Of a stretch of 64,000 nucleotides of DNA, positions 22,641 through 35,948 are shown piece by piece; positions within the stretch are counted from its first letter, which is position 1; each line of letters opens with the position of its first letter. The DNA is from Antennarius striatus. Taxonomy: Eukaryota > Chordata > Actinopteri > Lophiiformes > Antennariidae. Location of the stretch: NCBI RefSeq assembly GCF_040054535.1, contig NC_090779.1, positions 19,392,501-19,456,500 of the forward strand. The letters are read 5' to 3'. The notes beneath the pieces were generated by a model that was given only the letters and a program-made list of their open reading frames with translations, was not told the DNA's origin and made no database searches. Both the position numbers and the translations under genes were made by a program.

Positions 22641-24636
22641 CGGTCATTTTAGTCTTGACTAACAAATACCTGAGTGAATGTCAGTTCTGTGATATTATCA
22701 TGCACTGCATCACAACGGCAGCCATATGTTGACACAGTGACCCAGTAGCACAGTGACCGCCACACACAGGATCAACTTCTGTAGCTAGTTACCTGAAAAA
22801 AAATGTACAGTGACACAGAGGAAGAGGAATAAATTTTTCTTTTTTACAGGACCACCGATTTGAAACGGAGAGCTTCCCTCAGGGCAAGAGTGTGAGATTC
22901 ACCATGTAAAGGGGCGAAGAAGCGAGGGAAGAATAATGGAAGGAGTAGGAGAGAGACTGAGTGAGTAACAGTGGATAAGCGTAGGAGAAAAAGCTGGGAG
23001 AGAGGGCAGAGATTGAGAAAAGGGCAACCACAGAGAAAATAGATTAGTGGAGAGTCTGAACACTTGGAGTGGTTCGGGAATGATGGAAGAGTAAAACAAA
23101 TGAATGAAAAGAGGATTTGAAAAAATTTAAAAACATAGATATATGTTTATATGAAAAAAGATGTAGGACTGGTCAAAGCATGGAGGTGAATATACAAAGA
23201 ACGTAAGCCTGTGATTGGCAGACACATTTGTGATAGAGACAGACAATGAAAAGCTGTGTGAGCACAGTCAATAGCTATTTAGAGGAGATGAAGTGAGAGA
23301 TGACAGCTGAGCAGAATGGGTGTGAAGAGAGGAGGATAAATGAATGAGGGAAATGCTGGGAGGATAGAAAGAGCCGAATGGGGGAGGTTCTGTTTTATAT
23401 TGTGGTAGGACGGGACTGTCTTGTGACCTCTGACCTGTAATTGGATCAGCGAGCGTGCGGAGCGCCACGCTGGAGGACCTACAGTGGAGGCTTCAGCGAC
23501 TCATTTATATTTTGCGTATAGGTGCATCTGTGCGTGTCTGCATGCACAATTTTCACAGCAAGGTGTTTCAGCACCCCGCTGTAAATTACATCCTCTGGCC
23601 GTCATGATGATGGTGAAGCATGCGAGCCTGACTCTCTGTTCTCTTTGCTATTGGTGAATTGTGGGAGAACAGCTATTGTCCTTGGTTTATGATTCAACAT
23701 GCAAGTGCACAACATCCTCCAGAAGCAAATTCCACATTCTATTGTACTGTCATTCCATGCTTTCCATGCTCTCTGGAATTATAAAATTCATCAAAGTCGA
23801 TCTGCAAATAGGTTTCTTTATCATGCAGTGATTGACTCCATTAAAATCAGCTCCATGTCTGTGTGTGTCTGTGCATTTGCTTGTTGATCCCCACCATGTG
23901 GGACCACCGGCTCTTGGTCTACTGACCCATATAATTTAGGGCAAAGGTCTACCTCGCTCTATTTGTAGCCACCACGATGAAGGGCACATTATCATCTGCA
24001 TCATCTGTCTCAATTTGTCCCCACTCACCCCACCGCCTGCACCTCTTCTTCCTCTGTTGTTGGTGGTCTGTGTGCTCGTTCTATTTGGAGGCATTGTGTC
24101 CGATCTGACCCAATCTGTTCAGACCGAGCTGGATTTTCATCCTCTTGCTTGGGGTTTACATACATGTGGTCTGGTCCAGATTAGTTTTACCAGCATCTAA
24201 ACTTACTGAATCAACATCCATGTGGCTACAGTTGCAGTTAAGCTTATACAAGAGGTTGTGGGTTCAAGCGTTAAGCCTGTGGAGCTACACTGGTATACAC
24301 TAGATAGTAAATAATACAGTGATGTATTGGTTGTGGGCTCTAGTCTGGAATTTATAAGCTGCGGTGGTAACATCCATGCCTTTTTCTAATTGGTACCTTC
24401 CTATCAGTCTCAAAGTTCTACATAATGAAACATAAAAAATGAAGTGCCAATCAAATTAATTCCGGTTCTTCGTGGGATAAAGTAAAAACAGGAAACGGGA
24501 AGCGCAAACAGCGCTGCGCTCCTTGTGTAACGTCTCCACAGGCCACTGATAGTAAGGATGGATGGAGCTGAAGAGGTGGATTCTGGGTAGCTAGTCTTTG
24601 TTTTTCTCCAGAATGAAAATCTTGATCAGGGATATG

Positions 24637-24670
24637 GGGAGGAGGAGGAGGAGGAGGAGGAGGAGAAGAG
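24637..24670. repeat. (GGA)n tract
   Basis: About ten GGA trinucleotides ending in GGAGAAGAGG. Confidence 0.85.
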
Positions 24671-26258
24671 GAAGAGCAGGGAGGAGTGCGCTCCAACAGA
24701 GGGTGTGAAGCTACTGGTTCAAAATGAGATTTTCATTTATTTATTTCTTTAGCTGAGCTCATAGCTCAAGGCTGTCTGCTTGCTTTTTGTTGTATGTTCT
24801 GTGGCCTCGGTGCCCCCTTTCCCCTCCCCCCCTTTGCTGTTTGTAATGTGTATCCGCAAGTGCAAATATGTGCGTGTGTGCGCACACACATTTACACCTC
24901 TTCCACCACTTTGTGCTTTCACTATGATATTATTGTGCGAGGGAGCGTTGAGACTATCTTCAGCGTTAATGGGCGTGCGTGAGAATTTTATCTGCACGTG
25001 TCTTTACGTTGCTTTCCACCTTGGATAAAGTGAGAGCCTGAGTTGGTTTCTGGGGAAGGATGGTATCTTTTGGGATGGACTTGCTTCATTATATGTGTGC
25101 CAGACATGCTGTGCATCACACACACTAGGAAAATCAACTTCTCCCAGGCTGTTGCTGAGCACAATGCCTTCAAACAGCTCCGATTATGCAGGACACAGCG
25201 GATGAGAACAAGAGCTGTTTTATTCTTTTTTTAACAAGTTTATGGACATTTGCAACGACCACACTAAAATCAATATTGTATCTATTAGGCTTTAAGAGTT
25301 ATCTGTGAACGCAGGAGGCTTTTTTTGGGAGTGTGCGTGTAGGATTTCAGATGTTGGAGCATTCCTCTATCATTGATTTTCAGCCACTCTCTTAGTTTAT
25401 GTTCTCTCAGATCCAGGCAGGGTAACAGAATGAATTTTGAGCTAGCGAGCTGAAAAGTTCATGTCAGAAGGTCAACTCACTGATCTCTTTGGTACAGGAA
25501 TTTAGCCCTGCGAGCTGTGGAAATGATAAATCAAGCGTGAAAACACACGGATGCACACGCGTGCAAACAGTAAAACATGATTTTGGCGATCACCTATGCT
25601 CAGACACTCACGTTCTCGTGTTTCTCGGCCACGCTGTGTTCCACATAACTTCTGCCTTCTGTCCTTTCTGACTGAGGCATGCTGGATGTCGATGGGGAAA
25701 TGGCTGTCTGTGGTGTCAAGCCACTCAGCACTCACTCCGTCTGTCTCTGTCACAATGTGGCCATGTGTCTATCCTCTACCATGTCTCATAATCCTCAGCT
25801 TGTTCTTTCACAGCTCCGTTACCATGACTGCAGGAGTAGGGTGGGGGGTGGGGGGTGTGGCACGGGAGGGGGGTTGCAGAGGGCTGTTTGCCTAGATGAC
25901 AGTGATCTGAGAGCTGAATTGAAAATGTGGAGTTTAGAGAACAGATTTCACGTGTACTGTAGCAAATGCAAATGCTAAAAAAATAAAAAATAAAGTATGT
26001 GACAGTCTGTGGATGCAGGCAGCCCTTAGCGATGCACTTTGCCATGCTGGGAGCTCAGAAAGAACTATGATTCACAGCTATTGAAAAATGCATCACACTT
26101 AAATTGTGCCAGGCCATGTGCTTCCCCAACGTTTAAACTTGCAGACATGTACAGACCCGACGCAGATGGTCATGTCCAACCGGAGTTTACTGGTTCGTCT
26201 CTGAATTCATGAATTCACTATTATGTTATAAAGTGAGTTCAAACCAGCCCTGCAAAAC

Positions 26259-26398
<140 letters not shown>

Positions 26399-27487
26399 GG
26401 CAGTGGATCAGATCCCCTGCTGTGGATACCAAAAAATGCACTTAAATCTAACCAACGAGGAAAACAACAAAGGAGAGATGTTCGTACAGGAATTACTCTT
26501 AAATGTGTAAACTCATACAAAAGACACTGTTACTGTGTTCCATTTATTATTACTGATTCATCTTGCAATCCTTACTGTTATGTTTTTCATTTGTCATTTA
26601 ATATAGAACATTGTGTCGTTGATTAGAGAGGAAATAATACTACTTTGACTTTGAAGAAAGCACAATTTAACGTCATCATCAAGATGTGCTGTGTAAATTT
26701 TAGGATGTCAGTCAAGTCAAGTCAAGTCAAACTAAATGATCTCAAACACCTCATGCTGTTTTCTTTGCTACTTCATACATCAGGAAATCACTAAGGGTTT
26801 AATTCTTCTTTAACTAATAGAAGAGATCTGTCTGACATAACACAATGTGTTGCTGTTTTAGTTGTAGTATATCCAAAAGATTTACCAGATGCCCAAGTTC
26901 AAGGAAGACTAAATGTGACCCATCAACATGCCACTCACACAGTTTACATTGCCTTGTCCAGGCAATAGATTTGGGTCTGGTGGTTAGATGTTTATAACAG
27001 AGCGGAGGAATGTTGATCCTACTGTTATTTAAAGGATGTACAGTACAGTACAGCCTCATTTATTAAGGTGTCAGTGGAACCACTTCAAGAGGATCTTGCT
27101 CTAAGCCTCTGAGTGGGGGGATTCTTGTCAGCGCTGTTGGTTAAGAGGTGAGAACTTCAAAGTCAAAAGTCAAAGTAATAACATGCTACAAAATGAATGT
27201 ACATTTTCTGTGATCATTATGCCGACGAATACTTACACTGTTTTTAGGAATTTTAAATGCAATCATAAATTAAATGCTCCCTCATTAAATAGTTAGATTC
27301 AGACTTTTATAATTACTTAAGTAGCTGCATTAAAAAAGCTGAAACACAAAATGAAGTGAAACATGTTCCAAACAATAGGGAGTTTTGGCTGGATGTTATC
27401 ATTCTCCATCTGCCTACTTAAAAAAGGAATCTATCAAAAAAAAAAAATAACAATGAGAACAATAGTATCTGGAATTCACCATAGATG

Positions 27488-27756
27488 AATCAGGAACACG
27501 GTGGTGCAGTGGGTAGTGCTGTTCCCTCGCAGCAAGAAAGTTCTGGGTTTGATTACATCTGGGACCTTTCTGTGTGGAGTTTGAATGATCTCTCTATGTC
27601 TGCCTGGGTTCTTTCCGAGTTCTCTGGCTTCCTCACACCTGTAAACTGGTGACACCAAACTGACCATAGGTGTGAGTGTCTACATGAGTATGGGTGTGAC
27701 TTGTGTGGGGTGTACCCCGCCTCTTGCCTGACGTCAACTGGGATAGGCTCCAGGGT
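27488..27756 (+). repeat. tRNA-SINE-like repeat, copy B
   Basis: Starts with ACGGTGGTGCAGTGGGTAG (A-box-like) and ends with CAACTGGGATAGGCTCCAGG. The B-box is decayed (GGGTTTGATTAC). Same order as the 30275 copy but clearly more diverged, so it is an older insertion. Confidence 0.75.
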
Positions 27757-29192
27757 AAACACAATAGACGTCGTTTAGAACAACTGCACTGAATGGGTTT
27801 CTCCAACTTTGGCACAAAAATCCACTTGGATTGAAATATTATTAAAATTTGGTGCCCATAGGTGAAAAGTTGAGCTCACTATGACCTCATTATATGAAGC
27901 TAACACTGGAGCCACTCCTTCACTATTCTAGTATCATCACTCACTCCGAAGTTCTCGGCTTCCTCCAGATCAGCAGTTCTTGCGTTATTCTGTTCAAACA
28001 GTAACCAACAAACTTATAGGCGTGATGGCACGGGAACAGGTTTTCACTGCAGACAAAGTATTGAAAAACACAAATGTGAAGTTCACATTGACTTGGTGAA
28101 CAGGGGTGTACAACCACAAGGTGGCAATTCCAGTGTAAATCAAGAGCATATGTGAATTAATACTTTTGCGAATACCTGTGGTTGTGTTATTTAACTTCTG
28201 TATATCTGAATATGAGCCACGGTTGGGACAACTGTTGATTGCAGACCAATAACTGGTGCCATGTAACAATTTCAATGCCCACTTTGTTTTTGCATGTCAA
28301 GAGTCATAATAGAGTGTTTGTCTGGAATACTGCTATTTAATTTTTCTGTGGCAGCGGTGTGCATGGAAAGAGCCCTCTCCAATGTGTGGCGACTTAAACC
28401 GGGGCTAGGTTACAATGGAAAAACACAAATGTGGACGTCGTATGTCAGCAGACTCACTTATGATAACCATATCTGACTTTTTTCAAGGTCCTGTTTTTAG
28501 TAGTTAAATCTTTTCTTCTAATTAAAAATAGTTGGAAAAATTGTTGGGTTTTTTTTGGTGTCTGCCCAGTATTCATGCGCTAAGAAAGAAACATTTCAGT
28601 GTCAGGAACTGAACCAGAACTTCAGTTTAAAAAATTCTTGTTGTTTACGATCTCAAAAATCTCAAGTGTCCCTATGTGTGTGTTTTAGTGTATGAGTGCA
28701 CTGCAGACTACCAACAGTTTGTTCCATGTGCTGCCCTCGTGAAGTGTGTGACTGTAGCCCTGCTTCTGTAAGGACATTGAGTTTTTGGGGTGATCCTGTC
28801 TGGTTTTATGTACACATTGACCAATGCACCCATCTTTTTTCCTCCTTTAAACAGGGGGACAAGCTTTTCATGGAACTAATTGGAGTGTGCAGGCCATCAC
28901 AGCTGAAGTGCTCCCTCAGGGCTCCTCTTTCTCCTTCTCTCTTTTCTTGCCTTCTCCCCTCCTTCATCATTGGAGCTTTTATTATCAGTTGCTGTATCAA
29001 GTAAACAACCTGTTAGTGTAAATTAAGGGTCCAGTGAGTGATGAAGCGACACATGCGACCCCTCTTGCCTCTGCTTTCACTTTGTCTTCTTGCTGTCACA
29101 CTCTTTCCATCCCTTTGAGCTCTTTCCTCTTTTGTGCCCCAAACCTTCTGTTCTGCCTTGTTTGGCATGCATCCTTTTCAAAGACAGCGATG

Positions 29193-29292
<100 letters not shown>

Positions 29293-29597
29293 GGATTTGG
29301 AATGAAGATTGAAGGGGACAAAAATGCCCCGGTGCAACCTTGAGGTGGAAATTAATAATGATAAAAATAATTATGCCCTACTCCCCTCGCCGTCGTCCTC
29401 GCCTCCCCGACCTAGTTTTCATTATGGAGAACGATAGCCCCCAGTAGCAAACTATGTGTGTGTGTGTGTTTAAATGAGTGCTTGTGTCTGCGTGTGTGCA
29501 CTTAAGGGAAGGTCTTGCAGAATGAAGGTAGTTTGGCAGGGATGGATGTAGGACAGGACCTACATGAAGAAACCACAGCGGCCATCAGAGACGGAAA

Positions 29598-29628
<31 letters not shown>

Positions 29629-29796
29629 GTTGATAAAGACTGCTACAGGTGAAACAGATGGCTCTCCTGGCACGCACTCCTTCTCTCTTTATTTCTGCCT
29701 CTTGTGCACCAGGTGCAATTATGTTGATGCTCCTTCAGTCTTGGAGCACTGGATCTTGGCCGCGTGTGTGCGTGTATTCATGTGTGTGTAGGTGTC

Positions 29797-29798
<2 letters not shown>

Positions 29799-29852
<54 letters not shown>
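29799..29852. repeat. (TG)n microsatellite
   Basis: About 54 bases of perfect TG repeat, flanked by impure TGTGTA and GTGTCTGCG units. Confidence 0.9.
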
Positions 29853-29856
<4 letters not shown>

Positions 29857-30124
29857 TCTGTGTTAGTGTAGGTGTGTGCGTGTGCTTGAATTCCAAGAGA
29901 GTGTGTATTCAGCAACCGACGGGAAAAGTTGTACTACAACGGATCTGAGCCTCCTTTCATCAAAGGAGGCTGCAGAAGGTCACACACAAACACAAACAGT
30001 GTGTGTACGTTCATAGCACACACACATGTGCACGCACCACCTACTCTGTTGACTTATAGATAACAATTTTTTTGCATTAATATTTGACATTCTCTATGTG
30101 TTATTGAAATATTCTTTGTCTTTC

Positions 30125-30240
30125 TGTGAGCTGGCGACCATTCCAGAGTAAACCCTGCCTCGAACGCAACGTGATTGGGTGTGAAACCCTTCAACACCCC
30201 CCGAATCCTGCTAAGTGCTTATAGACATATAGATGAATGA
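30125..30240 (+). repeat. Tail fragment of the tRNA-SINE-like family, copy D
   Basis: GAGCTGGCGACCATTCCAGA, CCCTGCCTCGAACGC and CCTGCTAAGTGCTTATAGA match the 3' segment typical of this repeat class (the 'gcgacc...gcctc...aagcggttatag' region). The head is missing. It lies just upstream of the full copy at 30275. Confidence 0.55.
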
Positions 30241-30274
30241 ATTGTTCATTTAGGTAAAAATATATTTCTTCATG

Positions 30275-30626
30275 AGGGCACGGTGATGCAGTGGGTAGTG
30301 CTGTTGCCGCACAGCAAGGTGGTTCCTGGTTCGAGTCCCACTCTGTGTGGAGTTTGCATGTTCTCCCCATGTCTGCGTGGGTTCTCTCCGGGTATTCTGC
30401 CTTCCTCCCACCTCCAAAAACATGCGCTTCAGGTTAATTGGCCGTTCTGAACTGCCTGTAGTGTGTGAGTGTGAGCGTGCATGATTGTCTGTCTTTGTGT
30501 GGCTCCTCAGTGCACTGGCGTCGCGCCCAGAGTGTCCCCCGCCTCATGCCCTAAGACAGCTGGGATAGGCTCCAGCTTCCCATGACCCGCTACGGCAGCT
30601 AAAGCGGTTTGGAAGATGATGATATT
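30275..30626 (+). repeat. tRNA-SINE-like repeat, copy C (most complete)
   Basis: Begins GGGCACGGTGATGCAGTGGG, has an exact B-box GGTTCGAGTCC, then GAGTTTGCATGTTCTCCCC, GGTTCTCTCCGGGTATTC, CTTCCTCCCACCTCCAAAAA and GACAGCTGGGATAGGCTCC, and ends AGCGGTTTGGAAGATGATGA. A-box and B-box spacing is tRNA-like, suggesting a SINE, though similar fish repeats have also been classed as DNA elements. Confidence 0.8.
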
Positions 30627-32728
30627 TTTATACAACTAAATAACTGATTAAGAAGTTAAATGTAATGGGTTTTGCAGTCCTCTAGTTTTGTTGATGAGTT
30701 GGCTTCATGATGGATATATGTTTCAGGAAAGTTCTGAATCTATTTACATAATGTCTTGAGCAAGGTCCTCTATGATCCATCAATTCTTTCCCAAAACCCC
30801 TTTAAGGCCAACCAAAGGTTATCTCAGCATTTTGAATTCCTCTCTTGTCTCAGATATTTTGCTTTCGTAAACTTGGAACATTGTATAGATTCAGATGCAG
30901 GATGAATCCCTCAAGGACTCCCACATAAGTCCACAAAGAAAGGCCTCTTATACTCTGTGCCAATCTCAAACAGTAAGGTGCTCAGCAGGGGGCTGAAACT
31001 GAACTGCTAACTGTTATCAGTGAAGAGCTGCAGACCTCAAAGTTGGAATCGCATCAGACAATAGAGGGAATACTAAAAAACACCAAAAACACTAAAAACT
31101 GTGCACACATAATTTTTGTATTTGTTTGTTCTTACGTCGTGTGTCTTGAATCTCAGAACCCAACACGTTGTGGTTTTGATAAACCAGCATCATCCTGAAA
31201 GTAAATCAAGTCGTGCAGTCTTTTCCCAGGTGGCAGCACGTTCCTCTGTTTGCCCGGCTCACATCCTTCAATGGTCTTTCTATCTGTCTTCCTGTTTTAT
31301 CTGCACAGTGCCTGAACCTCCAAGAATTGATTTCCAGGGTCGCCATCACCAGTTCATGATGCATTACTGCTGAAAACTCCAAGGAACCTTGGCCTGTCAT
31401 AGAATGACCAGTTTTCCTTGTTGCGACATTTTGTTCCTGTGCCGCATTAGAAAAGCACAGGGTTGATTTTTCAAACTTACACTTAAAAAATTGCAGCTTG
31501 CTCCCCACTGATGTGCCTTAATATCATCAAGCCACACAGAATGCACCACTACACCACTCCCGTTCGGCAGTACAAACCTATTATGTTTCATACTCATAAC
31601 CGTGCACAACTCATGCATGATGCTTTGCTACTGGTGCTCCTTCAGCACAAGTACTGACAGCAGTTTTATAATTTCCTGATTGTATCTTAAAGATGTAATG
31701 CCATTACTATGAAACACTTTTGATGAAAAAAAGTTTCAATTTTTACCAGAAATAAAAGAAACTTCTCACCTTTTTTTCTCTAAATAATAGAAACGAATCA
31801 AAAAGTCTGTTTTTCAGTATGGATTCAATGCTGACTGCAGTAGGGCAGCCATGAGGAATGCTATCAGAGCTGCACTTACTGTACGGACTTAAGTTCCTTA
31901 TGACGTCTCGCTGGTGTGTTAATGTAGTTAGATTAATTAAAAGTCTTAATTAAGGCAACAAGGAGCTTGAGGGTGGCTGTGAAGTGGTTGAGAGAAAGAG
32001 CAGAGGAGGACTGAGATAACCTTTGACCTCACTATCGTTTCTAAGCAGGATGGTCCGCTTAGCTGGGGAGGACACACGGTCCTTCTGGAAAGTTGGACGC
32101 ATTCTGTTTCTAACTGTACTTTCTTATCATCGGCTGTTCTCACAGTTAGAACACACGCATGACATTGTCTTCAATGTCACTGCTTTCGGTGATGGTATCC
32201 ATGGTAGTTTGGTCACAGAATAACTGTGGACTTAATTTGAGACAAACATACTAAATCCGTCAGGTTTTGTGAGAGAGCTGTTGCTGTACATAATATCCAC
32301 GGATGAAAAAGTGGAGAAACTAAAACTCAAACACATGATCTCATCCATCATGAAACGCACTCCATGGAAAATGAATTGTGAAAGACTGTGACGAAGCACT
32401 GCGCAGGAATTTATATGAAAACACTGGTGCAAATTTTCTTTTTTTTGCTTCAGACCTGACAGAACTGTGTCTGGAGCACTTCCATGTAGATTTGTCTCAC
32501 CTTTACGGTGTATCTGGCCATTGCATGTAAGTTAACATAGGTCACATCAAACTGACAAGCAGGAATCCACATGGGGAGCAAATCTTTCTCTTAAAGCCAG
32601 ACAATATTTCTCTTTTTGTCCAGAGGTTGCTGACTGGAGCCCATCTGTGTGAGCAAAACATGTCTCAAGGAGAGAGAATTAAGAAATCAAAACGGATATT
32701 TTTCGCACATTTTGTCATACACATTCAA

Positions 32729-32814
<86 letters not shown>

Positions 32815-33180
32815 CACAGAGAGAGAGAGAGAGAGAGAGAATGAGTCAGAGTGAGCCAAAGCATCTGGCTGTGTTCTCCTGCTGCGGGTCAGTCAAGCTG
32901 TTTGGACAAGAAACAGCGGCAATAGTGTGCTCAGTTATAACTGGCTGAGAGTGTTTATAACTCTAATAGGTATTAAACCACACCAACCCAGCAGCCAGTT
33001 TAGGAGAAACACCAAAGGATTTCGTGGTGTCAAAAGCAAGTTGCTCAAATTTCCTGTTCATGTGATTTAATAAGGGAGAGAATATTTAGGACGAGGAGAC
33101 AAAATAGATAAAGAGAGAGAAGCTGAAAAGTGTCAGTGTGGTATTCCTGTTTGTATTTATTATGAAAAAAAACCAAACAA
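30627..33180. other. Intergenic, no gene recognised
   Basis: Unique-looking DNA except for the compound TG/GA microsatellite at 32732-32841. No open frame here carries a recognised domain. Confidence 0.5.
32732..32841. repeat. Compound (TG)n-(GA)n microsatellite
   Basis: 82 bases of perfect TG repeat followed, after ACACA, by 23 bases of GA repeat. Confidence 0.95.
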
Positions 33181-33429
33181 ACAAGATAGAGTGTGTGTGT
33201 GCACAAGATGTGAGAGAAATACTTATCCATCATTTGATGAACTGAAGCAGAGAGCCGTGGGGGGAGACAGAGCATTATGGCTTGAGTCTATGCCATCGTG
33301 GTGGGTTAATCTAGAGCAGAGAGGCGGTGCACGCTCGTCTGACAGGGAGAAAAAAGTTGGAGAATCCTGTGGAAAAGGAGATCCTGATGGAAACCTATAA
33401 AAAAAGAAGAAGCAACAACAGAAGAGAAG

Positions 33430-33970
33430 AAAAATAAATCTGATCACTCCAAAGTGTAGAGGGAGAGGTTCAGGGTTGAAAAAAAGAGGGTGACTGAAAG
33501 AATGGTGGGAGAGCAGCAGAAAGATAGGGGGAAGAGAGAGGGAGGTGAAGGGATTGGAAGAGGGAGGGAAGAAGGAGGTGTGATAATGGGTGGGAGAGGA
33601 GGAGAGCGTCTGGTGGATGGGCAAGAAGACAAAGGAGTGAAAGGGAAATGTCAGTGGGCTGGTTGGGGATGAAGAAACCAGGAGATGCATGGAGATAAGA
33701 CGGCCAAGGTCTCTAGAGGGTGTGTAAGAGTGCAACGTGGAGTAACACAGTGATTTAGTGAGTGGTGATGGGGGGGGGGGGGGGGGGGCTGGGGAAAAAG
33801 GGAAAGTGATAGACTGGTAGAGAAGAGGAAGGAGAGAAGCGCTGGATGAGAGAGAGAGGAGGGAGGCCGTCTCGTAGAGCGTACCCAGCGCGTGGAGCTG
33901 GTGTTCGAGCGAAAGAGAGACAGAGAGAGAGGGAGGGAGGGTGGGAGGAGAGATGGAAACAGAGGGAGGG
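33430..33970 (+). promoter_or_regulatory. Purine-rich tract immediately upstream of reln
   Basis: Over more than 500 bases the plus strand is dominated by A and G (GGGAGAG, AGAGGGAGGG, GAAGGAG units), with a 19-G run at 33770-33788. Such polypurine-polypyrimidine DNA is often nucleosome-poor and can form triplexes; here it abuts the presumed reln promoter. The long minus-strand open frame across it (33223-34143) is a Ser/Pro/Leu low-complexity artefact of this composition. Confidence 0.6.
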
Positions 33971-33977
33971 GGTGAGA

Positions 33978-33985
33978 TATTTAAA
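33978..33985 (+). promoter_or_regulatory. reln: Candidate TATA-like element of reln
   Basis: TATTTAAA lies 310 bases upstream of the reln start codon, between the purine-rich tract and a pyrimidine/CA-rich leader. Initiation about 30 bases downstream would give a leader of about 285 bases. From the TATA-like element to 34295 the plus strand contains no ATG, which fits an unhindered 5' UTR. Tentative, as the motif is not a consensus TATA box. Confidence 0.35.
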
Positions 33986-34294
33986 CGCAGGAGCAGGACA
34001 GCACAAGCCAAGCTCTGAACTCCCTGAGAGTGAAGGGAGGACAGGGAGAGGAAGCAGAAGAACAGAGCTCTACAGTTTTCCTGGCAGCCGAGCCCACACA
34101 CACTCACACACATAAACACAAACACACTCAGACACACACACACTTTTGGACTTTGGACTCATCTGTGGACTCCAGAAGTGGTCCTCTGGAACTCTACCTT
34201 TGCCTTCCTCGCTCCACCTCACACTCTCCTCACCTCTTCACTCACCTCCACTCCCACAGTCCGCCCCCCCCGCCCCCCGGCTTGGTGAGGGCAG

Positions 34295-34547
34295 ATGGCC
34301 ATGGCGCGGGCCTCTTTTGAGGGTGCTTTATGCTGTGCCCTTGCGGCCCTAGTCTTGGGAAGCAGCAGTATGGATTTCGGGACACCCCCTGCGAGCTTCT
34401 ACCCCCGATTCAACCCTTTCTTCTTCCTGTGCACCCATCATGGGGAGATGGAGGGAGTCGGGGTGGCAGAAGGAGGGGGAGAGGTGCTACTCACACTCCA
34501 AATCACTGGCAACCCCAACACCTACACCCCTGGACAGGAGTACCAAG
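34295..34547 (+). CDS. reln: Reelin, exon 1: signal peptide and start of the Reeler domain
   Basis: The first coding exon encodes 84 residues plus one base (phase 1 donor CAAG|GTGAGC). The ATG at 34295 is the first ATG after the candidate promoter and has a strong context (gcagATGG); a second in-frame ATG follows two codons later. Residues 1-25 (Arg5, then [14 protein letters not shown]) look like a cleavable signal peptide. From residue 37 the sequence is [40 protein letters not shown], the opening of the reelin-type Reeler domain. Reelin is a large secreted glycoprotein that binds VLDLR/ApoER2 and directs neuronal migration. The acidic/glycine loop after CTHHGEMEG is a few residues longer than in mammals. 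Another Reeler-domain protein such as F-spondin is unlikely given the closeness to reelin. Confidence 0.94.
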
Positions 34548-35796
34548 GTGAGCTCACCCCCCTCCGGTGTCCACTTTATTTTCTGTTTACTGCATGTTGG
34601 AGTAGAATGGGAACCTTATAAAAAAAAAGAAATGTGTTGAATTAATCTCATGAATCTCACTGAAAATCAATGTAATTCATTTTTAAAATAGTTTTTTTCT
34701 TGAAAAAAAAAGTTTGCTTTGAAATTTTGAGGTTTATTGCTGAACTGTGCAAAAGAATGTTATCATGCGTGTTACATTTTACATTATAGATTTCAAAGAA
34801 AACTTTAAGATCAACACACATAAGTGTGTGTGATGAATGTGCAGTCTTGCAGGTGCTTTACTTCACACATGAGGTTCAGCTGTCGTATTGCACAGCAGAG
34901 CGTTGCAGTTTGTGTGGAGCGGCCCCTGATGGAATTTATGTAACTAGAATAAGTAGTGATGCTGAGTTGGACTCCTGTTCGGTGCCGTGAACAGCTTTGG
35001 TGTTTTATTGAGCCGTGATCCCGGCGATCCATGTGTAGGTGGTTCCTCCACAGGACTAATAGCTAGATCCCTCCAACTGATTGAAAAAGAGATGGTGCAG
35101 GTGAGAATGGACAAACAGAACGCCATGAAGAGAGATGCTGAGAAAAAACAGTTCCTAGATAGACAAAGATTAATGTCCCTTCACCCATGTGATGTTGATG
35201 AGCTTGGCTCCTGGTCTTGGAAAAAAAAACCTCCCCTTGACCTCTCAAATTCTCATCATTGCTCAGCCACTTACTCTTAACGCTCACTCAACACAAGGGA
35301 CAGTGACTCGCAAAGGCCATCACAGACCGACTAAGGTCACATTCCCATGCATCTATCTATGTTCTTCTCTGCTAGCTGGATATGTGTGTGTGTCTTGATT
35401 TCTGCACATATTGTGTGTTTAGAGAATATTAATCCACCTTCCTAAATACACACACTTTCTTTCCTGCTTTGCTCACATCTTTTCCTAGCCTGGTCTTTGT
35501 TGATAATCATCTGATTTGATATGGAAAACAGTGGATTTATTACACTGTTCCTGCACTGTTGACAACTGTCCTCCATCATCCTGCTAAATAAACCTCTTGA
35601 TTTCAAAGAGGATACAGATGCAGACTTTGTGTAATTGTATACGGAATATGAGGGAAATGAGAGGGCCGGGATAACAGGGTATGAAAGAAGAGGAGTCTGG
35701 AAGAAGCAGTGTTATCCAGTGAAAATAACAGCTTGGATCAACCCTTCAGTCAAGCACCTTTTAACTCGGGCCGAGCTTGTAGTGAGAGCGGGTGGG

Positions 35797-35948
35797 GAGA
35801 GATTTGAATAAGTGGCTGGTGGATGGGAGGGATAGAGCTCACGGAGAGGTTTAAATAATTAGCATTATAAATGTGGTGGACTGAGATGGGGGGAGAGATT
35901 TAAATGGGACCGCGGCTGGGATCGGATGAAGTCGAGGGAGATTTAAAT
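35797..35948 (+). repeat. Four-copy diverged tandem motif (GAGAGATTTAAAT, about 46-bp period)
   Basis: GAGAGATTTGAAT (35797), GAGAGGTTTAAAT (35844), GAGAGATTTAAAT (35893) and GGGAGATTTAAAT (35936) recur at intervals of 47, 49 and 43 bases. The spacers share GGTGG/GGCTGG and GATGGG words, so this is either an old minisatellite or a clustered binding-site array. It lies 1.3 kb into reln intron 1. Confidence 0.65.

Noticed and set aside
22853..22876. Possible third copy of the GAAGCGGG repeat (CACCGATTTGAAACGGAG)
   Set aside because: Only about 15 bases resemble the other copies; too short to call.
33223..34143. 306-codon open frame on the minus strand
   Set aside because: Ser/Pro/Leu/Phe-rich low-complexity product created by the purine-rich tract and the reln leader on the other strand; no domain, no splice structure.
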